Assembly (NCBI RefSeq): GCF_003172955.1
Contig: NZ_QGKR01000364.1
Coordinates: 26,945-90,944 of the forward strand
Reading direction: 5' to 3'
DNA length: 64,000 nt
From: Micromonospora acroterricola
Lineage (GTDB): Bacteria; Actinomycetota; Actinomycetes; Mycobacteriales; Micromonosporaceae
Shown here piece by piece: positions 8,825 through 16,040 of this stretch. The notes beneath the pieces are model-generated. The model was not told where the DNA came from. It saw only the letters and a list, made by a program, of their open reading frames with translations, and ran no database searches. Positions within the stretch are counted from its first letter, which is position 1; each line of letters opens with the position of its first letter. The position numbers were made by a program, and so were the translations under genes.

Positions 8825-10705
8825 GTGCGTCGAACCCCCTTGGCACTACTCGGCGTCGGTGTGTCCGGCGCATTGCTGCTGAGCGCAGCTCCGACGGCAG
8901 CGGCGGCCCCACCCGCGGCGGCCGCACCGACCGGCATCGTGGTCGCCGACGGCATGACCCAGCCCGTGTTCTCGCTCGCCGACGCGATCGAGGAGCGGGT
9001 GTACGTCCAGACCCCGGTGGACACCGACCACGACGGCCGCCCCGACCGGGTGGCGATCGACATTTCGCGACCCCGGGAGACCGCCACCCAGGGCTTCAAG
9101 GTGCCGGTCATCTTCGAGCACAGCCCGTACCGCAAGGGCACCTGGGGTGACGTGCCGTACCCGAGCGTGCTGGTCGACGACCTGCCGCAGAACGGCTTGA
9201 CCGATCGTTCCGGGCGTCGCGCGGCCGACGTGGAAGCCCAGCGGGCACAGGCGAAGGCCAACCTGCCCGGCTCGCTGGACGACTACTACGTGCCGCGGGG
9301 GTACGCGGTGGTGCTCGGGCAGAGCGTCGGCACCGGCGACTCGGACGGCTGCCCGACCAGCGGCGACCAGGCCGAGACGCTGGGCACCAAGGCGGTCATC
9401 GACTGGCTGAACGGCCGGGCGAAGGGGTACGACGCGAGCGGCGCCCCGATCACCGCCGGCTGGACCACCGGCGCGGTCGGCATGACCGGCGTCTCCTACA
9501 ACGGGACGCTGCCCAACCAGGTGGCCACCACCGGGGTCCGGGGCCTCAAGACGATCGTCCCGGTCTCCGCGATCAGCAGCTGGTACGACTACTACCGCGC
9601 CAACGGTCTGGTCGTCGCCCCCGGGACGTTCCAGGGCGAGGACACCGACATCCTGGCCCAGTACACCGCCGGGCAGGCACGGGCCGAGGGGCCCTGCGCC
9701 GACGAGATCGCGAAGATCACCGAGGAGCAGGACCGGGTCACCGGCGACTACTCGGCGTTCTGGCGGGATCGCGACTACCTCGACGCCCGTGACGTGGAGG
9801 CGAGCGTCTTCGTCGTGCACGGCCTCAACGACTGGAACGTGAAGACCGAGCACTTCGCCGGCTGGTGGGACGAGCTGGCCAAGCGCGACGTGCCGCGCAA
9901 GATCTGGCTGCACCAGGGCGGGCACGGCGGCCCGGGCAGCAACGCCTCGGTAACCCTGCCCGACGGCCGGACGTGGACCTACAAGCAGACCGAGAACCGC
10001 TGGTTCGACTTCTGGCTGTGGAACGTGCGCAACGGAATCATGGACGAGCCGACCGCGGTGCTGCAGCGGGAGGACCGGGCCTACACCACGTACGCCAACT
10101 GGCCCGACCCGGCCGCCCGTACGGTCGGGTTGGCGTTCGCCGCCACCGACGCGGCGTCCCCGGGCACGCTGACCTCCGGAAAGCCTCCGAAGGCCAGGGT
10201 CGAGCAGAGTTTCGTCGACGAGGGCCGGACCATCCACCCGGACACCCTGGTGGCCAACCCGGACACGGCCAGCCCCAACCGGCTCGCCTACCGCTCCCCC
10301 GCGCTGACGCAGAACGTCCGCATCTCCGGGCGGCCCGAGATGCGGCTGCGCATGGCGATCGACAACAAGCCGGACGCGAATCTCACCGCGTACCTGGTCG
10401 ACTACGGCCCGGCCGGCTCGACCGCCGCGCCGACCGTGGTGACCCGGGGCTGGATGGACCCGCAGAACCGCAAGGATCCGGCTCGCACGGCGCCGGTGAA
10501 GCAGGGCAAGCTGTACGACTACCGGTGGACCCTTGAGCCCAAGGACTACGTCTTCCCGGCGGGCCACCGGATCGGTGTGGTCGTCTTCTCCAGCGACCAG
10601 GAGTACACGCTGCTGCCGCTGGGCGGCACCGAGCTGCGGGTCGCGCCGAACGACAGTGAGCTGCGGCTGCCGGTGGTCGGGGGTCGCGCCGTACTCGGCT
10701 TCTGA
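8825..10705 (+). CDS. Secreted S15/CocE-type Xaa-Pro dipeptidyl-peptidase
   Basis: A 626-residue exported alpha/beta-hydrolase peptidase predicted to release Xaa-Pro dipeptides (S15 family, PepX/CocE-like). The signal peptide is residues 1-34 (MRRTPLALLG... ending in an Ala/Pro-rich stretch). A propeller-like entry is followed by the nucleophile motif GMTGVSYNG (Ser about 224), the acid Asp in VHGLNDWNVK, the catalytic His in LHQGGHGGPG, and a C-terminal jelly-roll domain typical of CocE/NonD proteins (RISGRPEMRLRMAIDN). GTG at 8825 was chosen because GAAGGG sits 8 nt upstream and a signal peptide begins there; an in-frame GTG at 8771 would bury the signal. It is divergent from the S8 peptidase, which suggests the two cooperate in extracellular peptide use. 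Confidence 0.88.
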   Translation: MRRTPLALLGVGVSGALLLSAAPTAAAAPPAAAAPTGIVVADGMTQPVFSLADAIEERVYVQTPVDTDHDGRPDRVAIDISRPRETATQGFKVPVIFEHSPYRKGTWGDVPYPSVLVDDLPQNGLTDRSGRRAADVEAQRAQAKANLPGSLDDYYVPRGYAVVLGQSVGTGDSDGCPTSGDQAETLGTKAVIDWLNGRAKGYDASGAPITAGWTTGAVGMTGVSYNGTLPNQVATTGVRGLKTIVPVSAISSWYDYYRANGLVVAPGTFQGEDTDILAQYTAGQARAEGPCADEIAKITEEQDRVTGDYSAFWRDRDYLDARDVEASVFVVHGLNDWNVKTEHFAGWWDELAKRDVPRKIWLHQGGHGGPGSNASVTLPDGRTWTYKQTENRWFDFWLWNVRNGIMDEPTAVLQREDRAYTTYANWPDPAARTVGLAFAATDAASPGTLTSGKPPKARVEQSFVDEGRTIHPDTLVANPDTASPNRLAYRSPALTQNVRISGRPEMRLRMAIDNKPDANLTAYLVDYGPAGSTAAPTVVTRGWMDPQNRKDPARTAPVKQGKLYDYRWTLEPKDYVFPAGHRIGVVVFSSDQEYTLLPLGGTELRVAPNDSELRLPVVGGRAVLGF

Positions 10706-10718
10706 GCCAGTTCTCCCC

Positions 10719-10761
10719 CGCGGGTGGGGCGGTCCGACGTTCTCGGGCCGCCCCACCCGCG
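10719..10761 (+). terminator. Rho-independent-like terminator
   Basis: A 14-bp perfect inverted repeat (CGCGGGTGGGGCGG / CCGCCCCACCCGCG) with a 15-nt loop, 13 nt after the S15 peptidase stop. There is no T-tract. Confidence 0.7.
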
Positions 10762-10909
10762 CGTTCCGGCCGCCTCTGGCCCGTCCCGGCCCGTGCGGCG
10801 TTTGGCGGGCGGGGGCGCGGGAAGACCTCGCCGATCGGGCCGGGCGGCCCGCCGACACCTGTCGCCCGGCAGTGCTGGCGATGCCGGCGTCACCCGAGGA
10901 GGAGCGAGG

Positions 10910-11341
10910 ATGAGCCCACGCAGGACGTTCACCCCGGCGCGCAGGTCCCCCGGGCCGGCCAAGGCCACCGAGGCGAAGAAGATGCCGCCGAGCCGGAAGG
11001 TCGCGGCGAAGAAGGTCGCCACCGCCACGAAGCGGGCCACCGGCGCGACCACGGCCAAGGCGGCCGGCGAGAAGCCCAAGGCCACCACGTCCCGCGTCGC
11101 GCGGAAGAAGGACACCTCCGCCACCACGGCCACGCCCACCCGCACGCCGACGGCGAAGGCGGCCGCCGCCAAGAACGCTCCGCCGAAGAAGGCGCCCGCC
11201 ACGAGGGCGGCGGCCAAGAAGGCGCCCGCGAAGAAGGCCTCGCCGACACGGGCGCGCACCACGTCCGCCACCAGGGCGCCGGCCAAGAAGGCGACCACGA
11301 TGGAGTCGTTCGGCAACCGGCGTACGCCCCGCAAGGCCTGA
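10910..11341 (+). CDS. Lys/Ala/Pro-rich histone-H1-like basic protein
   Basis: A 143-residue, extremely basic, low-complexity protein. It is built of Lys-Lys-Ala/Pro and Ala-Lys-Lys units (KVAAKKVATATKR, APKK-type repeats, AAAKKAPAKKASP), resembling eukaryotic histone H1 tails and the C-terminal tail of actinobacterial HupS/HU or Hlp-like proteins. No folded DNA-binding domain precedes the tail. It probably binds DNA or RNA non-specifically and may compact the nucleoid; that is inference from composition alone. The start at ATG 10910 follows GAGGAGGAG (10896-10904) by 5 nt; an upstream in-frame ATG at 10724 would translate terminator DNA. The C-terminal MESFGNRRTPRKA is the only non-repetitive part. 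Monocistronic; convergent with the lipid-kinase gene. Confidence 0.72.
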   Translation: MSPRRTFTPARRSPGPAKATEAKKMPPSRKVAAKKVATATKRATGATTAKAAGEKPKATTSRVARKKDTSATTATPTRTPTAKAAAAKNAPPKKAPATRAAAKKAPAKKASPTRARTTSATRAPAKKATTMESFGNRRTPRKA

Positions 11342-11412
11342 TACCGCTCAGACACGACGGTGCCGGGTACGGACGGTGCACGCGATGGTCGGCCCGGGGA
11401 GCCGACGTTCGG

Positions 11413-12345
11413 TCAGGCGGGCGGGTCGGGGCAGCAGACGGTGAGCGCGCCGGGCACCGACCGCACCTTGAGCTTCCCGACGGCGGTACGCGCGCCACCG
11501 TCGAGCTCGTACATCCGGGGCGTGGCGAAGCGGACCCGCACCCGGCGCCCTCGGGTGATCCGGACGAAGGGCGAGTCCGTCGAGCGGCCGGCGGCCATCC
11601 GGCCGAGGGTGCGGGCCCAGTCGATCGCCCCGCTCGCGGTCGACACGCCCACCTCCAGGCAGCCGTCGTCCGGCCGGGCGTCGTCGAAGGCCGGGATGCC
11701 ACCGGTGATCGTGCCGACGTTGCCGAAGAGCACGCAGCTCGCCTCGCCGTCGAACCAGGTGACCCCGTCCACCCGGATCCGCGTGTGCACCAGCTCTCCT
11801 CGAACGTGCCGCAGCCCCGTCCAGACGTACGCGAGCCGGCCGAGCCGGCTCTTGAGATCCCGGTCCGCCTCACGGATCAGGTCGCCGTCGAACCCGGCGC
11901 CGGCCATTACCGCGAAGTGCTCGCCGTTGAGGCGGCCCAGATCCAGCCGGCGCCGCCGGCCGTGCAGGCCGATGCGCACCGCCTCCGCCAGGTCCTCCGG
12001 GATGCCGAGGTTGGCGGCGAAGAGGTTGGCCGTGCCCGCGGGCAGGATGGCCATCGGTGTCCCCGAGCTGGCGAGCGTGTCCGCGCAGCGCTGCACCATG
12101 CCGTCCCCACCCCACACGAAGACCAACCCGGCACCCTTCTTCAGCGCCTTACGGATCTTCTTCGGTGCCTTGCGGCTCTTCGGCACCTCGTACCAGAGCA
12201 GGTCGTCGACGCCGGCGCCGGCGAGGGTCGCCCGCAGCTCGTCGAGGCCGCCACCGAGACTCTTGCGGCGGTGGGCGACCACCGCGACCGTGCCCAGTCG
12301 GGCGGCGGTCACGGCGGTGGCGGGGGCTGCTGTGCTCGTGCTCAT
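11413..12345 (-). CDS. Diacylglycerol-kinase-family lipid kinase
   Basis: A 310-residue cytoplasmic kinase of the DAGK/sphingosine-kinase/NAD-kinase-like superfamily (YegS/DgkB type), expected to phosphorylate a lipid hydroxyl with ATP. The catalytic-domain signature is VFVWGGDGMVQRCADTL followed by AILPAGTANLFAANLGIP. A second conserved block is AVMAGAGFDGDLI, and the C-terminal beta-sandwich has the DDG region (DDARPDDGCLEVGV). The start was placed at ATG 12343-12345, after which the conserved fold begins; reading upstream in frame adds 60 residues with no family similarity and crosses the promoter region. Substrate (diacylglycerol or another lipid) is not determinable. It has no operon partner. 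Confidence 0.82.
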   Translation of the reverse strand: MSTSTAAPATAVTAARLGTVAVVAHRRKSLGGGLDELRATLAGAGVDDLLWYEVPKSRKAPKKIRKALKKGAGLVFVWGGDGMVQRCADTLASSGTPMAILPAGTANLFAANLGIPEDLAEAVRIGLHGRRRRLDLGRLNGEHFAVMAGAGFDGDLIREADRDLKSRLGRLAYVWTGLRHVRGELVHTRIRVDGVTWFDGEASCVLFGNVGTITGGIPAFDDARPDDGCLEVGVSTASGAIDWARTLGRMAAGRSTDSPFVRITRGRRVRVRFATPRMYELDGGARTAVGKLKVRSVPGALTVCCPDPPA

Positions 12346-12841
12346 GGCCGCCGGTGTTACCCAACCGGCCGATTCGCTACGCCTCGGCGCCACACCGCAC
12401 CCCGCACGGGTGTCGGCCCGGTCGTAGGGTGTCGCCCAGCCCATGCACGGGTGGGCTCGATGTCCGGTCCGTGCAGCGCCCTGATCCGCGTGCGTGACCC
12501 GGAGCAGACTGATGCGTGGCCGCACCCCGCGGTCGCTGGCCGGTCCGGAGGCGGTCGGCCGCCGCTGGGCGGTCGAGGTGACCGCCGGGCCGGGTGGCGA
12601 CGCCGTGGATCATGCTCCGCTGGGTGCGACCTGCCTGAAGGTCCTGCGGTCAAGCCGCTCACGGGTGGGTGCGGCGTGCCGGCGGAGCGGGGCGTGGTGC
12701 CGGCAACCGCACCGGGGAGCGGGGGTGGCGACCTCGGCACCCTCGCGGGACGGGTAAGTGCGGGCCAGCCGCAGCAGGGGACAGCGGCTCAGGGTGTTGC
12801 GCCGTTCAGGCGGCGTGCGGGAGCCGGTTGCCTTGGAAGCC

Positions 12842-12879
12842 TGATACCTGTGAGGCATATGTATGACTGTGAGGTATCA
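12842..12879. promoter_or_regulatory. Inverted/direct repeat, possible operator
   Basis: TGATACCT (12842-12849) and AGGTATCA (12872-12879) form an 8-bp inverted repeat 22 nt apart. Within and overlapping it, CTGTGAGG occurs twice as a direct repeat (12848-12855 and 12867-12874, 19 bp apart), and a CATATG palindrome sits between. The local A+T content is much higher than its surroundings. It looks like a regulator-binding or promoter site, but the protein is unknown. Confidence 0.4.
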
Positions 12880-12965
12880 CGCTGTCCCAGACGACTCCCG
12901 CCGCACCGGCGGTCAAGATCCGCGCAACTCACGGGAGGGTGCCGCCTCGATGCGTCGGCAGGCAG

Positions 12966-12982
12966 CACTTTCCCGGAAAGTG
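12966..12982. repeat. 17-bp perfect palindrome
   Basis: CACTTTCC-C-GGAAAGTG, a perfect inverted repeat with a one-base centre, in the non-coding stretch upstream of the tandem repeats. It could be a protein-binding site. No T-run follows, so a terminator role is less likely. Confidence 0.4.
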
Positions 12983-13205
12983 CGCAGATCTTGGGCCCGT
13001 CTGGTCCGGGGACATGAGGGGCTGGCTGTCCGGTTCAGCGCGGCCCGGCTGGGGCATGCCGTCCGGTATGGGGCCGGCGTCCCGTGGGCTGGGGCACTCT
13101 GACGGTGGAATCGGGGCGGGGTCGGCGTCGTTATACCTGGCATGGCACCGCGGGTCCGCGACCCCGGTGCACGGCAGCCGCAGGGAACACCCGCAGGTCC
13201 CCTGT

Positions 13206-13410
13206 GGTTACATCCCCGGTAGCCGTTGACCAGTGGGAACACCGCCCCGGTCACTCCGTAGCCGCCGGTCGCCGGGAACACCTGGCAGGCCGCCTCGGTT
13301 ACATCCCCGGTAGCCGTTGACCAGGGGGAAACACCGCCCCGGTCACCCCGTAGCCGCCGGCCGATTGGAACATCTGGCAGTCCGCTGCGGTTACATCCCT
13401 CTGGACGTCC
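13206..13410 (+). repeat. Nested tandem repeat, ~45-bp half-units in a 91-92 bp period
   Basis: A unit starting GGTTACATCCCCGGTAGCCG occurs at 13206 and 13297, with a third, diverging copy starting at 13389 (spacings 91 and 92 bp). Each unit is itself two related halves: a GGTTACATCC... half (13206, 13297, 13389) and a GGTCAC(T/C)CCGTAGCCG half (13249, 13341). Both halves carry GTAGCCG, then after a short gap GG(G)AACA. A further partial copy (GCCGCAGGGAACACCCGC) precedes the array near 13175. The array ends about 115 bp before the start of the secreted C39-like protease gene. Confidence 0.75.
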
Positions 13411-13525
13411 GAGCAGGCCCCCGGGCCGCCGGGCAGATCCCCTTCTTCACGATCTTTCCCGCATGGCACACGCCCCCGGATTTTGTGTGCCTGCGTTTCC
13501 CCCTGATGCAGAGGAGCACGCTGTT

Positions 13526-14182
13526 ATGCGTACCGATCTGATTCGTAAGACTGCTCTGACCGCTGCTGGTCTCGCGTTCACCGGTGGCGCCATCGCCGGT
13601 CCGGTGACCGCCGCCTACGCGTCGGAGGCGAAGCCGGCCACCCAGACCCAAACCGACCGTAAGGGGCACGGTGAGCGTCAGCTAGGTGTGCGCTATGAGG
13701 CGCAGCCGAACTTCTACTACTGCGGCCCCGCCGCCACGCGTAACGCCCTGTCGGTGCAGGGCAAGGACATCAGCGTGGACGCGATGGCCAAGGAGATGGG
13801 CACCACCGAGGCCGGCACCAACTCGATCAACGACATCACCCCGGTGTTGAACAAGGAGACCGGTAAGAACGACGCCTACCACAGCGTGGAGATCAGCAGC
13901 CCGAACGCTGACGACAAGCAGACCGACCGGCTGCGCGCCGACATCGTGCGCACCGTGGACGACGGTCGGGCTGTGGTGGCCAACATCGCCGGCACCAGCA
14001 CCGACACCGACGGTGGCGTGCACTCCTTCGAGGGTGGGCACTACATCAGCGTGGTCGGCTACCGCGACAACGGCACGATCGTGAAGATCGCCGACTCCGC
14101 CGACCCGAACACGGCCTCCTACGAGGTCACCGTCGAGCACCTCGCCGACTGGATCGCCACCCGCGGCTACGCCACCAGCTGA
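13526..14182 (+). CDS. Secreted C39-like papain-fold cysteine protease
   Basis: A 218-residue exported protein with a Peptidase_C39-like domain. The signal peptide runs about residues 1-33 (RKTALTAAGLAFTGGAIAG... ending AAYAS). The mature part has NFYYCGPAATRNALS (catalytic Cys, about residue 71), GGHYISVVGYRDNG (catalytic His) and IADSADPN (third residue). It could cleave peptides or peptidoglycan-linked substrates outside the cell. ATG 13526 is preceded by GAGGAG (13511-13516); an in-frame ATG at 13463 would add a tail ahead of the signal peptide. Its first 60 codons use T-ending codons (CGT, GCT, GGT) far more than neighbouring genes, hinting at transfer or at special translational selection. 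It lies downstream of the tandem repeats and is followed by a strong terminator. Confidence 0.8.
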   Translation: MRTDLIRKTALTAAGLAFTGGAIAGPVTAAYASEAKPATQTQTDRKGHGERQLGVRYEAQPNFYYCGPAATRNALSVQGKDISVDAMAKEMGTTEAGTNSINDITPVLNKETGKNDAYHSVEISSPNADDKQTDRLRADIVRTVDDGRAVVANIAGTSTDTDGGVHSFEGGHYISVVGYRDNGTIVKIADSADPNTASYEVTVEHLADWIATRGYATS

Positions 14183-14200
14183 CAACAACCCACTGACACA

Positions 14201-14247
14201 ACGCAGACGAAGGGCCGGACCCCAACCGGGGTCCGGCCCTTCTGCGT
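14201..14247 (+). terminator. Strong terminator after the C39-like protease gene
   Basis: A long hairpin: ACGCAG, a 3-nt bulge, then AAGGGCCGGACCCC, an AACC loop, and the exact complements GGGGTCCGGCCCTT and CTGCGT. That is 20 paired bases in all, starting 18 nt after the stop. Confidence 0.85.
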
Positions 14248-14312
14248 CGTCATTTCCACCAACTGCGGCACGTATTGACAAGCGTCGACTTCCGGGTGAG
14301 GCTGGGCATGTG

Positions 14313-14324
14313 AGAGCGCTCTCT
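14313..14324. promoter_or_regulatory. LacI/CebR-like operator palindrome GAGAGCGCTCTC
   Basis: A perfect 12-bp palindrome about 110 nt upstream of the DUF1996 gene. It resembles the family of LacI-type operators centred on GAGCGCTC, such as the CebR box TGGGAGCGCTCCCA. Regulation by a LacI-family protein is inferred; no matching regulator gene is adjacent. Confidence 0.5.
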
Positions 14325-14431
14325 CGCACCCGGGCTCAACAGACCACCACCAGTCTGGCCAGGGCAAACTCCGATGTCTTCGGCGGCGGCGCCGGAGCTG
14401 TCCCTGACCCGTCCCCGACAGGAGTCACGAG

Positions 14432-15325
14432 ATGGACAGGGCCGCACCCCTCTCCGGCATCCCCCGCCGGCTGCGCCTCGCCACGGCGATCGGCGCCCTG
14501 CTCGCGCTACTCGGCACGTACGTCTTCGCCACCACCACCCGGGCCGACGCCGACCCGGGCGTCAACGTCATCCGGGTCGCCGAGTTCCCCGCTGACTGCA
14601 CGTACAGCCACCGGCTCCCGGACGACCCGATCATCTTCCCCGGGCTGCCCGGCGCCTCACACATGCACAGCTTCTTCGGCAGCACGGTGACGAACGCCCA
14701 CACCACGCTCCCCGACCTGGTCAGCTCTCCCACGACCTGCAACCCGCGGACCGACGTCTCGTCGTACTGGGTGCCGACCCTGTACAACAACAACGTGCCG
14801 GTCGAGCCGACCATCGTCACGTTCTACTACCTGGGTGAGGGCGTACGCGCCGACGTCGTCGCGGCCACCCAGCCCATCCCGCAGGGACTGCGGATCGTGG
14901 CGGGCAACGCCAAGGCGGCCGGGCCGAACGAGAGCATCGCCCGCTGGTCCTGCCTGCACGCCGGGCAGGTGCCGCCGTCGAAGAACTTCGTCACCTGCCC
15001 GGCGGGGACGATGATGGAGTCGTACCTGGACTTCCCGCAGTGCTGGAACGGCCGCGACCTGGATTCGCCCGACCACAAGAGCCACATGGCGTACCCGGTG
15101 AACCAGGCCTGCCCGTCGACGCACCCGGTGCACGTGCCGAAGCTGCGGCAGGTGCTGCGGTACCCGGTCAACGGCAACCCGGCGCTGTTCCGGCTCGCCT
15201 CCGGTCCGGGTTACACGATGCACGGTGACTTCTTCAACGCCTGGCCGGTGGCGGAGATGGCACGCCGCGTCCAGGACTGCATCCGTCCCGTGATCAAGTG
15301 CGGCCACGACGGCCGACCGATCTGA
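14432..15325 (+). CDS. Secreted DUF1996 domain protein
   Basis: A 297-residue exported protein. Residues 10-40 form an N-terminal signal/anchor (LATAIGALLALLGTYVFATTT). The rest matches the DUF1996 pattern: CTYSHRLPDDPIIFPGLPG, then SHMHSFFG, SYWVPTLY, and the C-terminal ALFRLASGPGYTMHGDFFNAW. Its conserved His, Asp and Cys residues suggest a metal-binding or redox enzyme-like fold, but no function is established for the family, which is common in fungi and actinobacteria. ATG is preceded by GGAG 7 nt upstream. It is separated from the DUF305 lipoprotein gene by a hairpin and 73 nt; the two are probably related in role. Confidence 0.8.
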   Translation: MDRAAPLSGIPRRLRLATAIGALLALLGTYVFATTTRADADPGVNVIRVAEFPADCTYSHRLPDDPIIFPGLPGASHMHSFFGSTVTNAHTTLPDLVSSPTTCNPRTDVSSYWVPTLYNNNVPVEPTIVTFYYLGEGVRADVVAATQPIPQGLRIVAGNAKAAGPNESIARWSCLHAGQVPPSKNFVTCPAGTMMESYLDFPQCWNGRDLDSPDHKSHMAYPVNQACPSTHPVHVPKLRQVLRYPVNGNPALFRLASGPGYTMHGDFFNAWPVAEMARRVQDCIRPVIKCGHDGRPI

Positions 15326-15342
15326 GTCGACCCGTTCAACCC

Positions 15343-15375
15343 GACGGCGGGCCCGGTCACGCCGGGCCCGCCGTC
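15343..15375 (+). terminator. Hairpin terminator/attenuator between DUF1996 and DUF305 genes
   Basis: A 14-bp perfect stem GACGGCGGGCCCGG / CCGGGCCCGCCGTC with a TCACG loop. It lies only 23 nt before the next start codon, so it may end the DUF1996 transcript or attenuate read-through into the DUF305 gene. Confidence 0.7.
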
Positions 15376-15398
15376 CCCCGGGTGGAAAGGAGGGCCGG

Positions 15399-16040
15399 AT
15401 GCGCACCCTCGTCAGCGCACCGTCCGCTCTGCTCGTCGCGGCCCTGCTCCTCGCCGGCTGCGCCACCGGGTCACCGGACCCCGCCGCCACCGCGCCACCG
15501 TCCGCGACCGCGCCGCTGACGGCGGCGCCGTCGAACGCGGGGTCACCCACGGGTACGGCCGGACCGTTCAGCGCCACCGACATCGCCTGGCTCCAACTGA
15601 CGGTGGCGATGGCCGACCGGCTGTTGCCGGTGCTCGACCTGGTGCCGGGCCGGACCACCGACCCCGCCTGGCGGCGGCTGGCCACCCAGGTCGAGGCCAC
15701 CCACCGCGCCAACCTGGACCGGTCCCGCCGACTGCTGAACGACTCGGGCGGGCCGACGACCAACCCGCACGAGGGTCACGACATGCCGGGCATGATCACG
15801 GCCGAGGAGCTGACCTCGCTACGGTCGGCCACCGGGACGTCGTTTCAACGGCTGCTCGCCGGGCACCTGCGCGCGCACCTGACGCAGGCGGTCCGGATCG
15901 CCACCGCCGAGCAGCGGGGCGGCGTACACCCGGGGACCATCGCCCTGGCCGCCGCCGTGGTCCGGAACGGCGCCGACGACCTCGCGCGGCTCGACCGGCT
16001 CCACCCCCCGAACGGCCGGCCCGCCGGTCAGGCGGCGTAG
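15399..16040 (+). CDS. DUF305 lipoprotein
   Basis: A 213-residue lipoprotein: the signal peptide ends in the lipobox LLLAGC (Cys about residue 21), followed by a Pro/Ala/Thr-rich linker to about residue 60. The DUF305 helical domain has the His-rich motif NPHEGHDMPGMITAEEL and AGHLRAHLTQAVRIA. DUF305 proteins form ferritin-like helical bundles and many bind or respond to metals such as copper; here the conserved His/Met residues are partly kept. AAAGGAGGG (15386-15394) is a near-perfect ribosome binding site. The 3' end overlaps the convergent CitE-like gene by 13 bp, with no terminator between them. A role alongside DUF1996 in metal handling is a guess. Confidence 0.78.
   Translation: MRTLVSAPSALLVAALLLAGCATGSPDPAATAPPSATAPLTAAPSNAGSPTGTAGPFSATDIAWLQLTVAMADRLLPVLDLVPGRTTDPAWRRLATQVEATHRANLDRSRRLLNDSGGPTTNPHEGHDMPGMITAEELTSLRSATGTSFQRLLAGHLRAHLTQAVRIATAEQRGGVHPGTIALAAAVVRNGADDLARLDRLHPPNGRPAGQAA

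Larger units (their letters stand above)
12346..13525. other. Gene-poor 1.2-kb region with repeats
   Basis: No open frame here shows a recognisable domain, good start signal and coding-like codon use together. The best small candidate is a 50-codon frame at 12950-13102 (plus strand, preceded by GGGAGGG), which I do not call a gene. The stretch instead holds several structured elements described separately: a TGATACCT/AGGTATCA inverted repeat (12842-12879), a 17-bp palindrome (12966-12982) and nested tandem repeats (13206-13410). It probably also contains the promoters of the lipid-kinase gene and the C39-like protease gene. Confidence 0.6.

Noticed and set aside
12950..13102. 50-codon small gene
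   Set aside because: A ribosome binding site is plausible, but the sequence has no recognisable domain and overlaps a 17-bp palindrome; evidence is too thin.
13206..13410. CRISPR-like repeat array
   Set aside because: The units are contiguous with related halves rather than identical repeats separated by unique spacers, and no cas gene is near.
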